In this document: piece by piece, positions 39,180 to 49,875 of the stretch | How positions within the stretch are numbered: position 1 is the stretch's first letter | How the letters are laid out: every line of letters starts with the position of its first letter | Assembly (NCBI RefSeq): GCF_004959855.1 | Contig: NZ_SPNT01000001.1 | Span: forward strand, 806,001-870,000 | DNA from: Nitratireductor sp. XY-223 | Lineage (GTDB): Bacteria > Pseudomonadota > Alphaproteobacteria > Rhizobiales > Rhizobiaceae | Direction of reading: 5' to 3' | DNA length: 64,000 bases | Made by a program: the position numbers and the translations under genes | Notes under the pieces: model-generated | What the model was told of the DNA's origin: nothing | What the model saw: the letters and a program-made list of their open reading frames with translations, nothing else | Databases searched by the model: none

Positions 39180-39514
39180 CAGGCGGCACCCTTGAACGCG
39201 ATGCCCTTGTCGGCAAGGTGTCCCTGCAGTTCCTCGGCCTGGAACATTTCGCGGATAATGTCGCAGCCGCCGACGAATTCACCCTTCACATAAAGCTGCG
39301 GGATGGTCGGCCAGTTCGAGTATTCCTTGATGCCGTGGCGAAGGTCGTCATCGGCAAGCACGTTGATGCCCTTGTACTCGACGCCGAGGTAGTCGAGGAT
39401 CTGAACCACCTGGCCGGAAAAGCCGCATTGCGGAAAAGCCGGCGTGCCCTTCATAAAAAGGACGACGTCGGCATTCTTGACCTCGTTGTCGATGAATTCG
39501 TTGATGGCTGTCAT
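39179..39514 (-). CDS. grxD: Monothiol glutaredoxin Grx4 (CGFS type)
   Basis: 111 residues, one glutaredoxin domain with the active site CGFS (C30) in PAFPQCGFS and the glutathione-binding WPTIPQLYV and GGCDI motifs. CGFS glutaredoxins carry [2Fe-2S] clusters with glutathione and partner with BolA proteins. A bolA-family gene lies 570 bases upstream on the same strand, with one small exported-protein gene between, so the pair is kept together here. The stop overlaps ytoQ by one base. Confidence 0.96.
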   Translation of the reverse strand: MTAINEFIDNEVKNADVVLFMKGTPAFPQCGFSGQVVQILDYLGVEYKGINVLADDDLRHGIKEYSNWPTIPQLYVKGEFVGGCDIIREMFQAEELQGHLADKGIAFKGAA

Positions 39515-39654
39515 GGGTTATTCCTTGTCTCTACCGGGGAAAAGGCCCGGAGTTGGCTTGCCCCGTAAATAACTCCGAAGCCTGCGGATTTCCAGTCCCC
39601 GCGCCGGCAGCGTCACGTTTATTCGGCGATGGCACGCAAATATGCTTTCCCCAA

Positions 39655-39681
39655 ACAAAAAACCGCGGAACGAGCCGCGGT
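39655..39681 (-). terminator. Intrinsic terminator for the small exported-protein gene
   Basis: ACCGCGG (39662-39668) and CCGCGGT (39675-39681) with a 6-base loop; on the minus strand five T's follow the stem directly. It sits 25 bases after the stop at 39706. Confidence 0.88.
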
Positions 39682-39705
39682 CTTTTGTGGGATATTTTGC
39701 CGAAC

Positions 39706-39966
39706 TCAGAAGTTCAGGCACTTGTCCAGAAGGTCGGCGTCCGGATAATTGGCGTCGGGGCCGAATTCGGCGTAACAGGCGGCCGTCCAGGCATAGGCTG
39801 TGTTGTCGAACGGCTGGGCGGTGGGTTTCGTGTTCGACTGGATCTTCATCGGGCCGGATGCGGTCTGCGTGTTCGCGCGGCTCGGTCCGTCGGCATTGGC
39901 GGCGGAAAGCGTGGCAACGGAAAGTGCGGCTGCAATGGCAAGAACGGTCGGATTGGCGAATTTCAT
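39706..39966 (-). CDS. Small exported protein of unknown function
   Basis: 86 residues with a clear signal peptide (MKFANPTVLAIAAALSVATL..., cut near ANADG). The mature part of about 60 residues has two cysteines (in TAACYAEFG and LDKCLNF) that could form one disulfide. I do not recognise a family. The ATG has an AGGAGAGAC ribosome-binding site and a strong terminator follows, so it looks like a real single-gene unit. Confidence 0.75.
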   Translation of the reverse strand: MKFANPTVLAIAAALSVATLSAANADGPSRANTQTASGPMKIQSNTKPTAQPFDNTAYAWTAACYAEFGPDANYPDADLLDKCLNF

Positions 39967-40084
39967 TTGTCTCTCCTATGTGTTGTCACCCCCTTCGACG
40001 GGAGCGTTGTGACCATAGGAAAGACCGTCTGAACGCTTTTCGAATGCCCCGTTCAGGCGGCATTCATGGCGTCATTTCGCATTG

Positions 40085-40318
40085 CTAGTCCGGTGCGCTC
40101 GTCTGCAGCGCGAGGGCGTGAAGCGCGTCGCCCATATTGCCCTGAAGGGCTTTGTAGACCATCTGGTGCTGCTGCACCCGGGTCTTGCCGCGAAAGCTCT
40201 CCGACACCACTTCCGCGGCATAGTGATCGCCGTCGCCGGCGAGGTCGCGGATCGTCACCTGCGCATCCGGAATCGCGGCCTTGATCATCTCCTCAATGTC
40301 TCCGGCGCTCATTGGCAT
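40085..40318 (-). CDS. bolA: BolA-family protein
   Basis: 77 residues of the BolA/IbaG class II KH-like fold: IEEMIKAAIPDAQVTIRDL, DGDHYAAEVVSESFRGK and the C-terminal LQGNMGDALHALAL. The histidine in GDHY and the conserved histidine near the end are expected cluster ligands when paired with a CGFS glutaredoxin. It probably acts with GrxD in iron-sulfur trafficking. It follows purL by 41 bases and may be expressed from the pur transcript. Confidence 0.92.
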   Translation of the reverse strand: MPMSAGDIEEMIKAAIPDAQVTIRDLAGDGDHYAAEVVSESFRGKTRVQQHQMVYKALQGNMGDALHALALQTSAPD

Positions 40319-40359
40319 GGCAATCTCCCCGTATTCTTGTCTTTTCGGTTTGCGCGCAG

Positions 40360-42594
<2,235 letters not shown>

Positions 42595-42616
42595 TTCGAC
42601 AGACGTTGGTTCAAAT

Positions 42617-43024
42617 TCAGGACGAACAGGATTTGGCGCCGCCGGACCAGCGCCTGACGTCGGCGGCAATGCGGTTGCCGACCGGGTCCGACATCAGCGG
42701 ACCGTAGGCGCTGATTGTCGCGGGACTGCCCTGGCCCTCGACGACGGCGAGCGGCCGGTCCTGCGGCCGGTTTGCAGGCACGATCAGGATACGCGGGCGG
42801 CCGGAAAAGGAATTGAGCTCGGGCGCAAGGCGGTAGGCCCGAAACCCGCGGTCGCCCGACTTGAACCAGCAATTGCTGGCCGAAACGGCGATGCGCTCCA
42901 TGGCGGGCAGGGCGGAATCGGAGGATTTGACCGTCACGCCCCCGGGGCCGGGACCGCCGGTCTGGCAGGCGGACAAAAGCCCGGCAAGAAGCGGCAAAGC
43001 GGCGGCTGATCCCAATGACCTCAT
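42617..43024 (-). CDS. Predicted lipoprotein encoded between purQ and purL
   Basis: 135 residues with a lipobox LSAC at about residues 17-20. The mature protein is short and has cysteines in SNCWFK and SCSS. It contains [21 protein letters not shown], a pattern I recall from unassigned rhizobial proteins. The start overlaps the purQ stop by ATGA, so it is coupled to purine genes although its product is secreted. Function unknown. Confidence 0.82.
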   Translation of the reverse strand: MRSLGSAAALPLLAGLLSACQTGGPGPGGVTVKSSDSALPAMERIAVSASNCWFKSGDRGFRAYRLAPELNSFSGRPRILIVPANRPQDRPLAVVEGQGSPATISAYGPLMSDPVGNRIAADVRRWSGGAKSCSS

Positions 43025-43689
43025 GCGGCGATCTCGAGCGCCGCAGCGAACAGTGCCTCGCCGTCGGTTCCGCCGTGGGCGGCCTCGATGAGATTCTCCG
43101 GGTGCGGCATCATGCCGAGAACGTTGCCGGCCTCGTTGACGACGCCGGCAATGTCGTTGATCGATCCGTTCGGATTGGTGCCTTTTGCGTAGCGGAAAAC
43201 CACCTGATCCCGGTCTTCGAGCCGTTTGAGATCGTCGGGCGCGGCGAAGTAGTTTCCGTCATGGTGGGCGACCGGGCAGCGGATGATATCGCCTTTGCCG
43301 TAGCGGCCGGTGAAGACGGTATCGGCGTTGACGACCTCAAGCAGCACCTCGCGGCAGACGAATTTAAGTGAGGCGTTGCGCATCAGTGCGCCGGGCAGGA
43401 GACCGGCCTCGACGAGGATCTGGAAACCGTTGCAGACACCCAGAATGCGCGTGCCGGCCTGCGCCTTCTTCCGCACCGCCTCCATCACCGGCATGCGTGC
43501 GGCAATAGCGCCGCAGCGCAGATAGTCGCCATAGGAAAACCCGCCTGGAATGACGATCAGGTCGACATCGGGAATCTCAGTCTCCGTCTGCCAGACGGTG
43601 ACCGGCGGCTCGCCCGAAATCCTGGTCAATGCGGCAATCATGTCCCGGTCGCGGTTGAGGCCGGGGAGAAGAAGAACTGCTGATTTCAT
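43021..43689 (-). CDS. purQ: Phosphoribosylformylglycinamidine synthase subunit PurQ
   Basis: 222 residues from the ATG at 43689 ([16 protein letters not shown]). A class I glutamine amidotransferase: the nucleophile C86 lies in [17 protein letters not shown], and the histidine/glutamate pair is in [10 protein letters not shown]. It supplies ammonia to PurL. The lipoprotein gene begins within its stop codon. Upstream, kynA on the other strand separates it from purS. Confidence 0.97.
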   Translation of the reverse strand: MKSAVLLLPGLNRDRDMIAALTRISGEPPVTVWQTETEIPDVDLIVIPGGFSYGDYLRCGAIAARMPVMEAVRKKAQAGTRILGVCNGFQILVEAGLLPGALMRNASLKFVCREVLLEVVNADTVFTGRYGKGDIIRCPVAHHDGNYFAAPDDLKRLEDRDQVVFRYAKGTNPNGSINDIAGVVNEAGNVLGMMPHPENLIEAAHGGTDGEALFAAALEIAA

Positions 43690-43785
43690 GTTTCCAGTAC
43701 GGATGATGTCAAAGCAGGATGCTGCGCGGATCGCATATGCGCCGCCTTGTAGCGCAAATGCCTGCAAATAGCGATAGCCGATCCC

Positions 43786-43814
43786 TTGCTATCCAGTGTC
43801 GCGTGCCGTATAAA
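43786..43814 (+). promoter_or_regulatory. Predicted sigma-70 promoter of kynA
   Basis: TTGCTA (43786-43791), a 17-base spacer, TATAAA (43809-43814). It predicts a transcript start near 43821, downstream of which the best translation start is the TTG at 43893. Confidence 0.6.
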
Positions 43815-43836
43815 TATTTTAGGCTTAAAATATTTA
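43811..43836. promoter_or_regulatory. AT-rich inverted repeat over the kynA promoter, candidate operator
   Basis: TAAATATTTTA (43811-43821) and TAAAATATTTA (43826-43836) are perfect 11-bp arms separated by 4 bases. It overlaps the -10 box and the predicted start site, the ideal place for a repressor. It stands out strongly in a high-GC genome. Confidence 0.65.
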
Positions 43837-43892
43837 TGTCAACCGGCTGCAAGTTGTGTCCAGTGCGGGCCGGCGGCGCAAGGGAGAGCGAA

Positions 43893-44729
43893 TTGGCGGA
43901 ACCGAAAAGCCGGGTCGAAAGCGGTATTTCCCTCGATTTCGAAGGGCGCATGTCCTATGGCGACTATCTGCGGCTCGACACGTTGTTGTCGGCCCAGGCG
44001 CCGCTGAGCGACAAGCAGGACGAGACGCTCTTCATCATTGTCCACCACGTCCAGGAGCTATGGCTTCGCCTCATCATCCACGAGATCGAGTTCGCCATGC
44101 GCAACCTGCGCGAGGACAAGGCCGGTATCGCCTTCAAGGCGCTGGCCCGGGTCTCCGCCATCCAGGAGCAGCTTGTCACGGCATGGGACGTACTGTCGAC
44201 AATGACACCGTCGGACTACATGACCTTCCGCGACCAGCTGGGCCAGGCCTCTGGCTTCCAGTCCTACCAGTACCGGCTGGTGGAGATCCTGCTGGGCGCG
44301 AAGGACGAGCGCATGCTTGCCCCGCACCGGCACCGCCCAGAGATCCATGCGCGCCTGCTGGAGGCCTTCAATGGCCCGAGCATCTATGACGAGGCGATCG
44401 CGCTCGTCGCACGCGCCGGTCTCGACGTTCCGAAGAGCCTGCTGGAACGCGACTTTTCCAAGTCGCACGAAAACAATGATGCGCTGCGCGATATCTGGCT
44501 GACCGTCTACCGGGAGCCGGAGCGCTATTTCGAGCTTTATGAGCTGGCCGAGGAACTCGTCGATGTCGAGGACCGTTTCCAGCAGTGGCGCTTCCGGCAC
44601 ATGAAAACGGTGGAGCGGATCATCGGATACAAGAAGGGAACCGGCGGCTCGTCGGGTGTCGGGTTCCTCAAGACCGCGCTCGACCGGACCTTCTTTCCGG
44701 AATTGTGGGCTGTCAGGACCGAGCTTTAG
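43893..44729 (+). CDS. kynA: Tryptophan 2,3-dioxygenase
   Basis: 278 residues from the TTG at 43893. This start has AAGGGAG six bases ahead and lies after the predicted promoter; an ATG at 43836 in the same frame falls inside the operator palindrome and is less likely. Haem dioxygenase motifs: MSYGDYLRLDTLLSAQ, HHVQELWLRLIIHEIE, SFQSYQYR-like FQSYQYRLVE, and the axial histidine in WRFRHMKTVERIIG. It opens the indole ring of tryptophan to N-formylkynurenine. Placed antisense between purS and purQ, its stop overlaps the purS stop by three bases. No other kynurenine gene is nearby. Confidence 0.95.
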   Translation: MAEPKSRVESGISLDFEGRMSYGDYLRLDTLLSAQAPLSDKQDETLFIIVHHVQELWLRLIIHEIEFAMRNLREDKAGIAFKALARVSAIQEQLVTAWDVLSTMTPSDYMTFRDQLGQASGFQSYQYRLVEILLGAKDERMLAPHRHRPEIHARLLEAFNGPSIYDEAIALVARAGLDVPKSLLERDFSKSHENNDALRDIWLTVYREPERYFELYELAEELVDVEDRFQQWRFRHMKTVERIIGYKKGTGGSSGVGFLKTALDRTFFPELWAVRTEL

Positions 44730-44968
44730 AGCAGTTCGACGGCGTAGTCCTCGATAACCGTGTTGGCGAGCAGCTTTTCGCACATATCGGCGATCTGCTT
44801 TTCCGCATTCTTCGGATCGGCCGATTCGAGTTCCAGGTCGAACACCTTGCCCTGCCTTACCTGGTCGACGCCTTCAAAGCCGAGGGAACCGAGCGCTCCC
44901 TCGATGGCCTTGCCCTGCGGGTCGAGCACCCCGTTCTTCAGTGTGACGGTCACGCGCGCCTTGATCAC
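44726..44968 (-). CDS. purS: Phosphoribosylformylglycinamidine synthase subunit PurS
   Basis: 80 residues from the GTG at 44968 (V/M-IKARVTVTLKNGVLDPQG), matching the usual PurS length; GAGGA lies eight bases upstream. A TTG eight codons earlier is in frame but less likely. PurS is the small bridging subunit that assembles PurL with PurQ. Its stop codon overlaps that of convergent kynA. It lies 28 bases downstream of purC. Confidence 0.94.
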   Translation of the reverse strand: MIKARVTVTLKNGVLDPQGKAIEGALGSLGFEGVDQVRQGKVFDLELESADPKNAEKQIADMCEKLLANTVIEDYAVELL

Positions 44969-44996
44969 GGCCTGTTCCTCGTTCTTCGGCAAACTG

Positions 44997-45761
44997 CTAT
45001 TGGACCAGAACCGGCCCGGTTCCCCGCGGCGGCTCGTTCTTGTTGACGATGCCGAGTCGCCTGGCCACCTCTTGGTAGGCCTCGACGAGGCCGCCGAGGT
45101 CGCGCCGGTAGCGGTCCTTGTCCAGCTTGTCCTTTGTTTCCACGTCCCACAGCCGGCAGCTGTCGGGCGAGATTTCGTCGGCGACGACGATGCGCATCAT
45201 ATCGCCCTCGAATAGGCGGCCGCATTCGATCTTGAAATCGACGAGCTGGATGCCGACGCCAAGGAACAGGCCGGAGAGGAAGTCGTTGACGCGGATGGCG
45301 AGCGCCATGATGTCGTCGATCTCCTGCGGGCTCGCCCAGCCGAACGCGGTTATGTGCTCCTCGGAGACCATGGGATCGTCCAGTGCATCGGCCTTGTAGT
45401 AGAACTCGATGATCGAGCGCGGCAGCACGGTGCCCTCATCGAGACCGAGCCGCTTGGACAGCTGACCGGCGGCGACGTTGCGCACCACGACCTCAAGCGG
45501 GATGATCTCCACTTCCTTGATCAATTGCTCGCGCATGTTCACGCGCTTGATAAAGTGTGTCGGTATGCCGATCCGGTTGAGGTGCTCGAACACGAACTCC
45601 GAAATACGGTTGTTGAGGACGCCCTTGCCCTCGACAACATCGTGCTTCTTGTTGTTGAACGCGGTGGCATCGTCCTTGAAGAACTGGATAAGCGTGCCGG
45701 GCTCGGGGCCCTCGTAAAGGATCTTGGCCTTGCCTTCGTAGATTCGGCGGCGTCGGTTCAT
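44997..45761 (-). CDS. purC: SAICAR synthetase PurC
   Basis: 254 residues. Motifs: [20 protein letters not shown] (ATP loop), [23 protein letters not shown], and [10 protein letters not shown] plus [15 protein letters not shown] with metal-binding residues. It joins aspartate to CAIR in purine synthesis. First gene of the purC-purS unit. The DUF1476 gene is divergent from it, an arrangement common in rhizobia. Confidence 0.98.
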   Translation of the reverse strand: MNRRRRIYEGKAKILYEGPEPGTLIQFFKDDATAFNNKKHDVVEGKGVLNNRISEFVFEHLNRIGIPTHFIKRVNMREQLIKEVEIIPLEVVVRNVAAGQLSKRLGLDEGTVLPRSIIEFYYKADALDDPMVSEEHITAFGWASPQEIDDIMALAIRVNDFLSGLFLGVGIQLVDFKIECGRLFEGDMMRIVVADEISPDSCRLWDVETKDKLDKDRYRRDLGGLVEAYQEVARRLGIVNKNEPPRGTGPVLVQ

Positions 45762-46054
45762 GATTTTCTCTGTTCCTGCAGCTGACTTCGCAAGCTGCGC
45801 CCGTTAGCGTGAAATTCGGCTATCATCTATCTGAATCTGCCGGATATCACAATTGCAGCCATGCTGGAATTTTTGGCTTTTGCAGGCATTAGGCCAAGGC
45901 GCGGCCGCCATTCGCGCAAAGCAAAGATAATTTGCGGCGGCGCGCCGCGACGATTGATCTTTTCTTGGGCATTTGATTTACACATATAAGAGACATGGTT
46001 CCTTTGGTATAATGGAACCGGTGCAGAGTAACTGGATGTCCTGGAGAACTGAAC

Positions 46055-46375
46055 ATGAGCGGCATGGACGAACGCAGCGAAGCCTACGAGAACAAATTCG
46101 CCCACGATGAGCAGCTGCGCTTCAAGGCGGAGGCCCGCCGTAACAAGAAGCTGGGCCTATGGGCCGCGGAACTGCTCGGCAAGGAAGGCGAAGACGCCGA
46201 AGCCTATGCCAAGGAGGTCGTTGTCGCCGATTTCGAAGAGGCCGGCGACGAGGACGTGTTCCGCAAGGTGCGCCGCGACTTCGACGAAGCCGGTGTCGAC
46301 CAGTCGGACCACCAGATCCGCCGCCGCATGGACGAATACATGCAGGAAGCGATGCAGCAGGTTCTGACCGAATAG
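46055..46375 (+). CDS. DUF1476 protein (ATP synthase inhibitor zeta subunit family)
   Basis: 106 residues, highly charged and helical, beginning MSGMDERSEAYENKFAHDEQ. In Paracoccus the homologous zeta subunit blocks reverse rotation of the F1Fo ATPase through its N-terminal segment. The family is restricted to alphaproteobacteria. An internal ATG at residue 4 is an alternative start; GGAGAAC fits the first one. Divergent from purC with about 290 bases between, which include a short inverted GGTTCC/GGAACC pair near 45998-46019. Confidence 0.93.
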   Translation: MSGMDERSEAYENKFAHDEQLRFKAEARRNKKLGLWAAELLGKEGEDAEAYAKEVVVADFEEAGDEDVFRKVRRDFDEAGVDQSDHQIRRRMDEYMQEAMQQVLTE

Positions 46376-46551
46376 CCGGGCAGGGTATACGGCCTATCGT
46401 TCGCCCTCGAATTCCTCCTATCGACGAATTCGCAGGGACGGGCCGCCGTTGCGCCGCATCGAACGCGTTCGTGGCCGGCAGCGTTCCGCCACCGGCCACG
46501 CACTGACTTTGGTGGAGGTTTGCTTCAGATGCAGCGCAGTGTCTGATTGCG

Positions 46552-47334
46552 TTATGCGGCTTCCTGGTACTCCGGCTGGGTCTTGGCGCCTGTAATGTAG
46601 GCCACAACGTCTTCGCCGGTGATATCGCCGTTCTTGATGTCGAGATTCGCGCAGATTCTGCCGCGCCGGAAAACAACGATCCGGTCAACCAGATCGAACA
46701 CCTGCCGCATGTTGTGACTGATGAGGATGAGCGGCTCACCCTGTTCTTTCAAGGTCCTGATGATGTTCTCGACCTGCGCGGTTTCCTGCACACCAAGCGC
46801 GGCGGTGGGCTCGTCCATGATGGTCAGCCGAGAGTGGAATGTTGCGGTCCTAGCAATGGCCACGCATTGCCTCTGGCCGCCAGACATGTTCCGGATGGTG
46901 TTCCGGATGTTGGGGATCTTGACGGCTGTCTTTTCAAGTCCCTCAATCGTGGCACGCCTCATGGCCTTGTAGTCGAGGAGACGAAACGGCCCAAGCCAGT
47001 CCAACCTGGTTTTTTCGCGGCCGAGGAACAAATTGTCGGGCACGTCCAGATCGTCGGCCAGCGCGAGCGTCTGGAAGACGGTTTCAATGCCGGCCTCACG
47101 GGCATCGAGCGGGCCGCCAAAGGCGACATTTTCGCCATACAGCCAGACTGTGCCGCGCGTGCGCTGCTCAACGCCGGTGATCTGTCGAACGAAGGTCGAC
47201 TTGCCGGCGCCGTTGTCGCCCATGATGGCAACATGCTCGCCTTTTTTCAGCTCGAAGTTGGCTCCCTCGAGCGCCTGGACGCCACCGTAATGCTTGGTGA
47301 GATCCTCGGTCTTCAGAACGATGTCGTTTTCCAT
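46552..47334 (-). CDS. CUT2-type sugar ABC transporter ATP-binding protein (FrcA-like)
   Basis: 260 residues with a single nucleotide-binding domain, unlike the double-domain RbsA. Walker A is GDNGAGKST, the signature MSGGQRQCVAIAR, Walker B LTIMDEPTAAL. It energises import with the permease at 47345 and the binding protein at 48524. ATG at 47334 chosen (MENDIVLKTEDLTK); 10 bases from the permease stop. Single-domain ATPases of this sort are known for fructose (FrcA) and similar systems in rhizobia. Confidence 0.93.
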   Translation of the reverse strand: MENDIVLKTEDLTKHYGGVQALEGANFELKKGEHVAIMGDNGAGKSTFVRQITGVEQRTRGTVWLYGENVAFGGPLDAREAGIETVFQTLALADDLDVPDNLFLGREKTRLDWLGPFRLLDYKAMRRATIEGLEKTAVKIPNIRNTIRNMSGGQRQCVAIARTATFHSRLTIMDEPTAALGVQETAQVENIIRTLKEQGEPLILISHNMRQVFDLVDRIVVFRRGRICANLDIKNGDITGEDVVAYITGAKTQPEYQEAA

Positions 47335-47344
47335 CTCGTATTCC

Positions 47345-48427
47345 CTATGCCCTGGCCGCAGCCTGCTTCTGCCGCCACTGGTCAAGGACAACAGCACCAA
47401 TGATGATCGCGCCCATCGCCATGAGCTGATAGAACGCGTCGAGTTTCACATAGGTGAATCCCGATTGGATCACGCCAAACACCATTGCGCCGAGTACGGT
47501 GCCGATTATCGAGCCTCGGCCCCCCGTCAAACTTACCCCGCCAATAACGGCCATTGCGATGGCGAAAAGTTCGTAGAACTGTCCCATTCCAGACTGCGCC
47601 GTAAGGTTCTTGGAGCTCAGGATTATTGCCGCAAAGGCGGCAAGCATCGAGGCGATCATATAGACCAGCACCTTGTGACGCTTGACGTTGATGCCTGACA
47701 TTCTGGCAGCATCTTCGTTCGAGCCGATGGCATAGGTGTGCTTGCCGTAGACCGTGAATCTGAGAATGAAGTGAAACAGGACTGCAAGAAGCAGAAACCA
47801 GATAACCGGCATCATGCCCGATCCCAGCCAGGCAAAACTCTCGGTCGGGAACGATACAGGCTGGCCCCGTGTCCACCACTGAGCGATGCCACGGCAAACC
47901 AGAAACATGCCGAGGGTCGCGATGAACGGCGGAATACCCGTAAATGCAATCAGCGAGCCGTTAATCGCACCTATAAAGGCGCCGAACAGGAGGCCAACGA
48001 CCACGGGTATGAGAACAGGCAAATCAAATGCCCAATCTCCAAAGACGGCTTTCGGGTTCGGATTGCCGTTTACCAACTCGGTCTGGGCAAACGACATCAC
48101 GATCATCGCGGCTGCCCCGACGAGGGGACCGGAGGACAGGTCAATCCCTCCGGAGATGATGACCTGGGTTACGCCAAGCGCGATTATTCCGATAATGGCA
48201 ACCTGCAGAATGATGATCTTCAGGCGTGCCTCGTTGAAGACGGAATCGAAGCGGTCCTTGGTATCGAACAGGAAACTCTGGTTGTTCATATAAGGCAGAA
48301 GCTGACCAAGAATTTCGAACATCCCAATGATGCATATCAGCGCGATAAAAATGTTGGCCTCGTTGGGCCACGCACGTTTGCTTTTGTCGAATGACAGTCC
48401 GCCGGTGCCGTGGGATGTGTCCGCCAT
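47345..48427 (-). CDS. CUT2-type sugar ABC transporter permease
   Basis: 360 residues, about 8-10 membrane helices, with the RbsC-family VTQVIISGGIDLSSGPLVGAA block, YGKHTYAIGSNEDAARMSGINV cytoplasmic loop that contacts the ATPase, and IGGVSLTGGRGSIIGT. The N-terminal 25 residues are hydrophilic. Middle gene of the operon, after the binding-protein gene and a hairpin. The sugar is not determined by sequence; inositol-like or rhizopine-like ligands are possible from the general look. Confidence 0.92.
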   Translation of the reverse strand: MADTSHGTGGLSFDKSKRAWPNEANIFIALICIIGMFEILGQLLPYMNNQSFLFDTKDRFDSVFNEARLKIIILQVAIIGIIALGVTQVIISGGIDLSSGPLVGAAAMIVMSFAQTELVNGNPNPKAVFGDWAFDLPVLIPVVVGLLFGAFIGAINGSLIAFTGIPPFIATLGMFLVCRGIAQWWTRGQPVSFPTESFAWLGSGMMPVIWFLLLAVLFHFILRFTVYGKHTYAIGSNEDAARMSGINVKRHKVLVYMIASMLAAFAAIILSSKNLTAQSGMGQFYELFAIAMAVIGGVSLTGGRGSIIGTVLGAMVFGVIQSGFTYVKLDAFYQLMAMGAIIIGAVVLDQWRQKQAAARA

Positions 48428-48481
48428 TTATGCAGGATTCCTTCTGTTTTCCGCTGTGTCCCCCAACAATGCGGGCCAGAA

Positions 48482-48514
48482 ACCGCCTGGCAACAATAGT
48501 TGCTGCCAGGCGGT
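48482..48514 (-). repeat. Strong hairpin between binding-protein and permease genes
   Basis: Arms of 15 bases (one G-U pair) around a 3-base tip, transcribed after the binding-protein stop. No T-run follows. Such intergenic hairpins usually protect the upstream message so that the binding protein is made in excess. Confidence 0.7.
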
Positions 48515-48523
48515 GTGGTACAG

Positions 48524-49462
48524 TCAGTTCTTGTCGATAAAGTCCGATATGTTGTCGGGCGTGACAAGCTTGAAGGGGATGTAGACCTTCTGGTCGACGT
48601 CGTCACCGGCGGCAATCGCAAGTGCGGTGTCAACCGAGCCACGGCCTTGACCGAAGGCGTCCTGGAACACCGTGACGTCGAGTTCGCCTGCCTGCATGGC
48701 GACGAGAGCATCCTGAGTTGCGTCAACGCCACCCACTTCCACTGCTGCCATGTCAATACCGGCAGCCTTCATGGCCTGGATCGCACCGATGGCCATTTCG
48801 TCGTTGTTGGCGATGACAAAGTCAAAGTCTTCACCGGCCGACAGCCAGTTGGTCATCAGGTCCTGAGCTTCATCGCGCGACCAGTTGGCGGTCTGTTCGT
48901 CGATCAAAGTCATGAAGTTGCACATGTCCATGCCAATCACGTCATGGACGTCCTTCGAGCGCTGAACCGCCGCCTGGTTGGACAGTTGGCCATTCATCAG
49001 ATAGCCCTTCGCGCCGCCCGCTTTGCCCGCGGCCCGCAGATTGCGGCAAATCTGGAATGCTTCGAGCGTACCAGACTCGATTTCATTCGACGCAACAAAG
49101 GCTTGTGTCGCCGGAAGCTCGTTGACGTTGTCGGGCTCGCGGTTGACATACACCAATGGAGTATTTCCTGCCGCGGCCGAGACAGCGGCGCCTGCCGAGG
49201 TGTCGACAATATTCACAATGATGGCGTCAACGCCGCTGGCAACAAAGTTCTTCACCTGGTCAATCTGTTTCGAGATATCGTCTGTTGCGTCCTCGACTTG
49301 CAGCGAAACGCCATCCAGACCCTGTGCGTGTTCGACCATGCCATTGCGCATAACGGTCAGAAAATTGTCGTCAAACCGAGCAATGGTTGCACCGATCTCC
49401 TGAGCCATTGCGCCTGTCGCAATCGATGCGACCATTGCGGCCGTGACCAATACTCTCTTCAT
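48524..49462 (-). CDS. CUT2-type sugar ABC transporter periplasmic binding protein
   Basis: 312 residues with a signal peptide cut near GAMAQE. Peripla_BP_4 fold: IGATIARFDDNFLTVMRNGM, then QIDQVKNFVASGVDAIIVN, and the sugar-contacting FVIANNDEMAIGAIQAM hinge segment and GGVDATQDAL. It resembles the inositol/rhizopine-binding group more than ribose-binding proteins, a weak call by eye. First gene of the operon; it lies 240 bases downstream of the LacI-type palindrome at 49704. Confidence 0.9.
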   Translation of the reverse strand: MKRVLVTAAMVASIATGAMAQEIGATIARFDDNFLTVMRNGMVEHAQGLDGVSLQVEDATDDISKQIDQVKNFVASGVDAIIVNIVDTSAGAAVSAAAGNTPLVYVNREPDNVNELPATQAFVASNEIESGTLEAFQICRNLRAAGKAGGAKGYLMNGQLSNQAAVQRSKDVHDVIGMDMCNFMTLIDEQTANWSRDEAQDLMTNWLSAGEDFDFVIANNDEMAIGAIQAMKAAGIDMAAVEVGGVDATQDALVAMQAGELDVTVFQDAFGQGRGSVDTALAIAAGDDVDQKVYIPFKLVTPDNISDFIDKN

Positions 49463-49875
49463 GTACTTCCTCCCTTTGCGGTGTCCGGTTCACCCATTAT
49501 TTCCGGATTGCCCCTGGTCGGGGGCATGCGACACGACAGGAAAATGCGGAGGTTGATTCTCACGCAGTCAATGTTGCCGTTTTCCGGTTGGCGACCAAGC
49601 AAACGCATGACCCCTCAACGGGACTGCCATCGACATTGTGCAGGCTTGTGTATCGACCCTCCCTCAGCCTTCCCTAGGGTGATATTACCCAAATTAATCC
49701 GTTTTGCAACCGGTTGCAATTTGTCGTAATCAGCATTGGAAACCGATCCATCGTGTCATCCGAAGTGGGAGGATCATCCCAAACGCCATGTCCGGGGCGG
49801 CAGCGAGTTACGTCGCATATGCTTTAACGGAGATTTGCTCTGGTCCCGGCTCCGCCTATCACAGGCGGGGCCGTT
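49463..49875. other. Intergenic control region of the sugar ABC operon
   Basis: 413 bases without a gene. It holds the LacI-type operator at 49704-49719 and should contain the ABC operon promoter (minus strand). I see no other structure and no regulator gene next to it. Confidence 0.5.
49704..49719. promoter_or_regulatory. LacI-family operator palindrome
   Basis: TTGCAACCGGTTGCAA is a perfect 16-bp palindrome with the central CG of LacI/GalR-family sites. It lies in the leader of the CUT2 sugar operon, so a LacI-type repressor encoded elsewhere probably controls it. Confidence 0.75.

Noticed and set aside
46008-46013. TATAAT as a promoter for the DUF1476 gene
   Set aside because: The hexamer is perfect but no acceptable -35 sequence lies 16-18 bases upstream.
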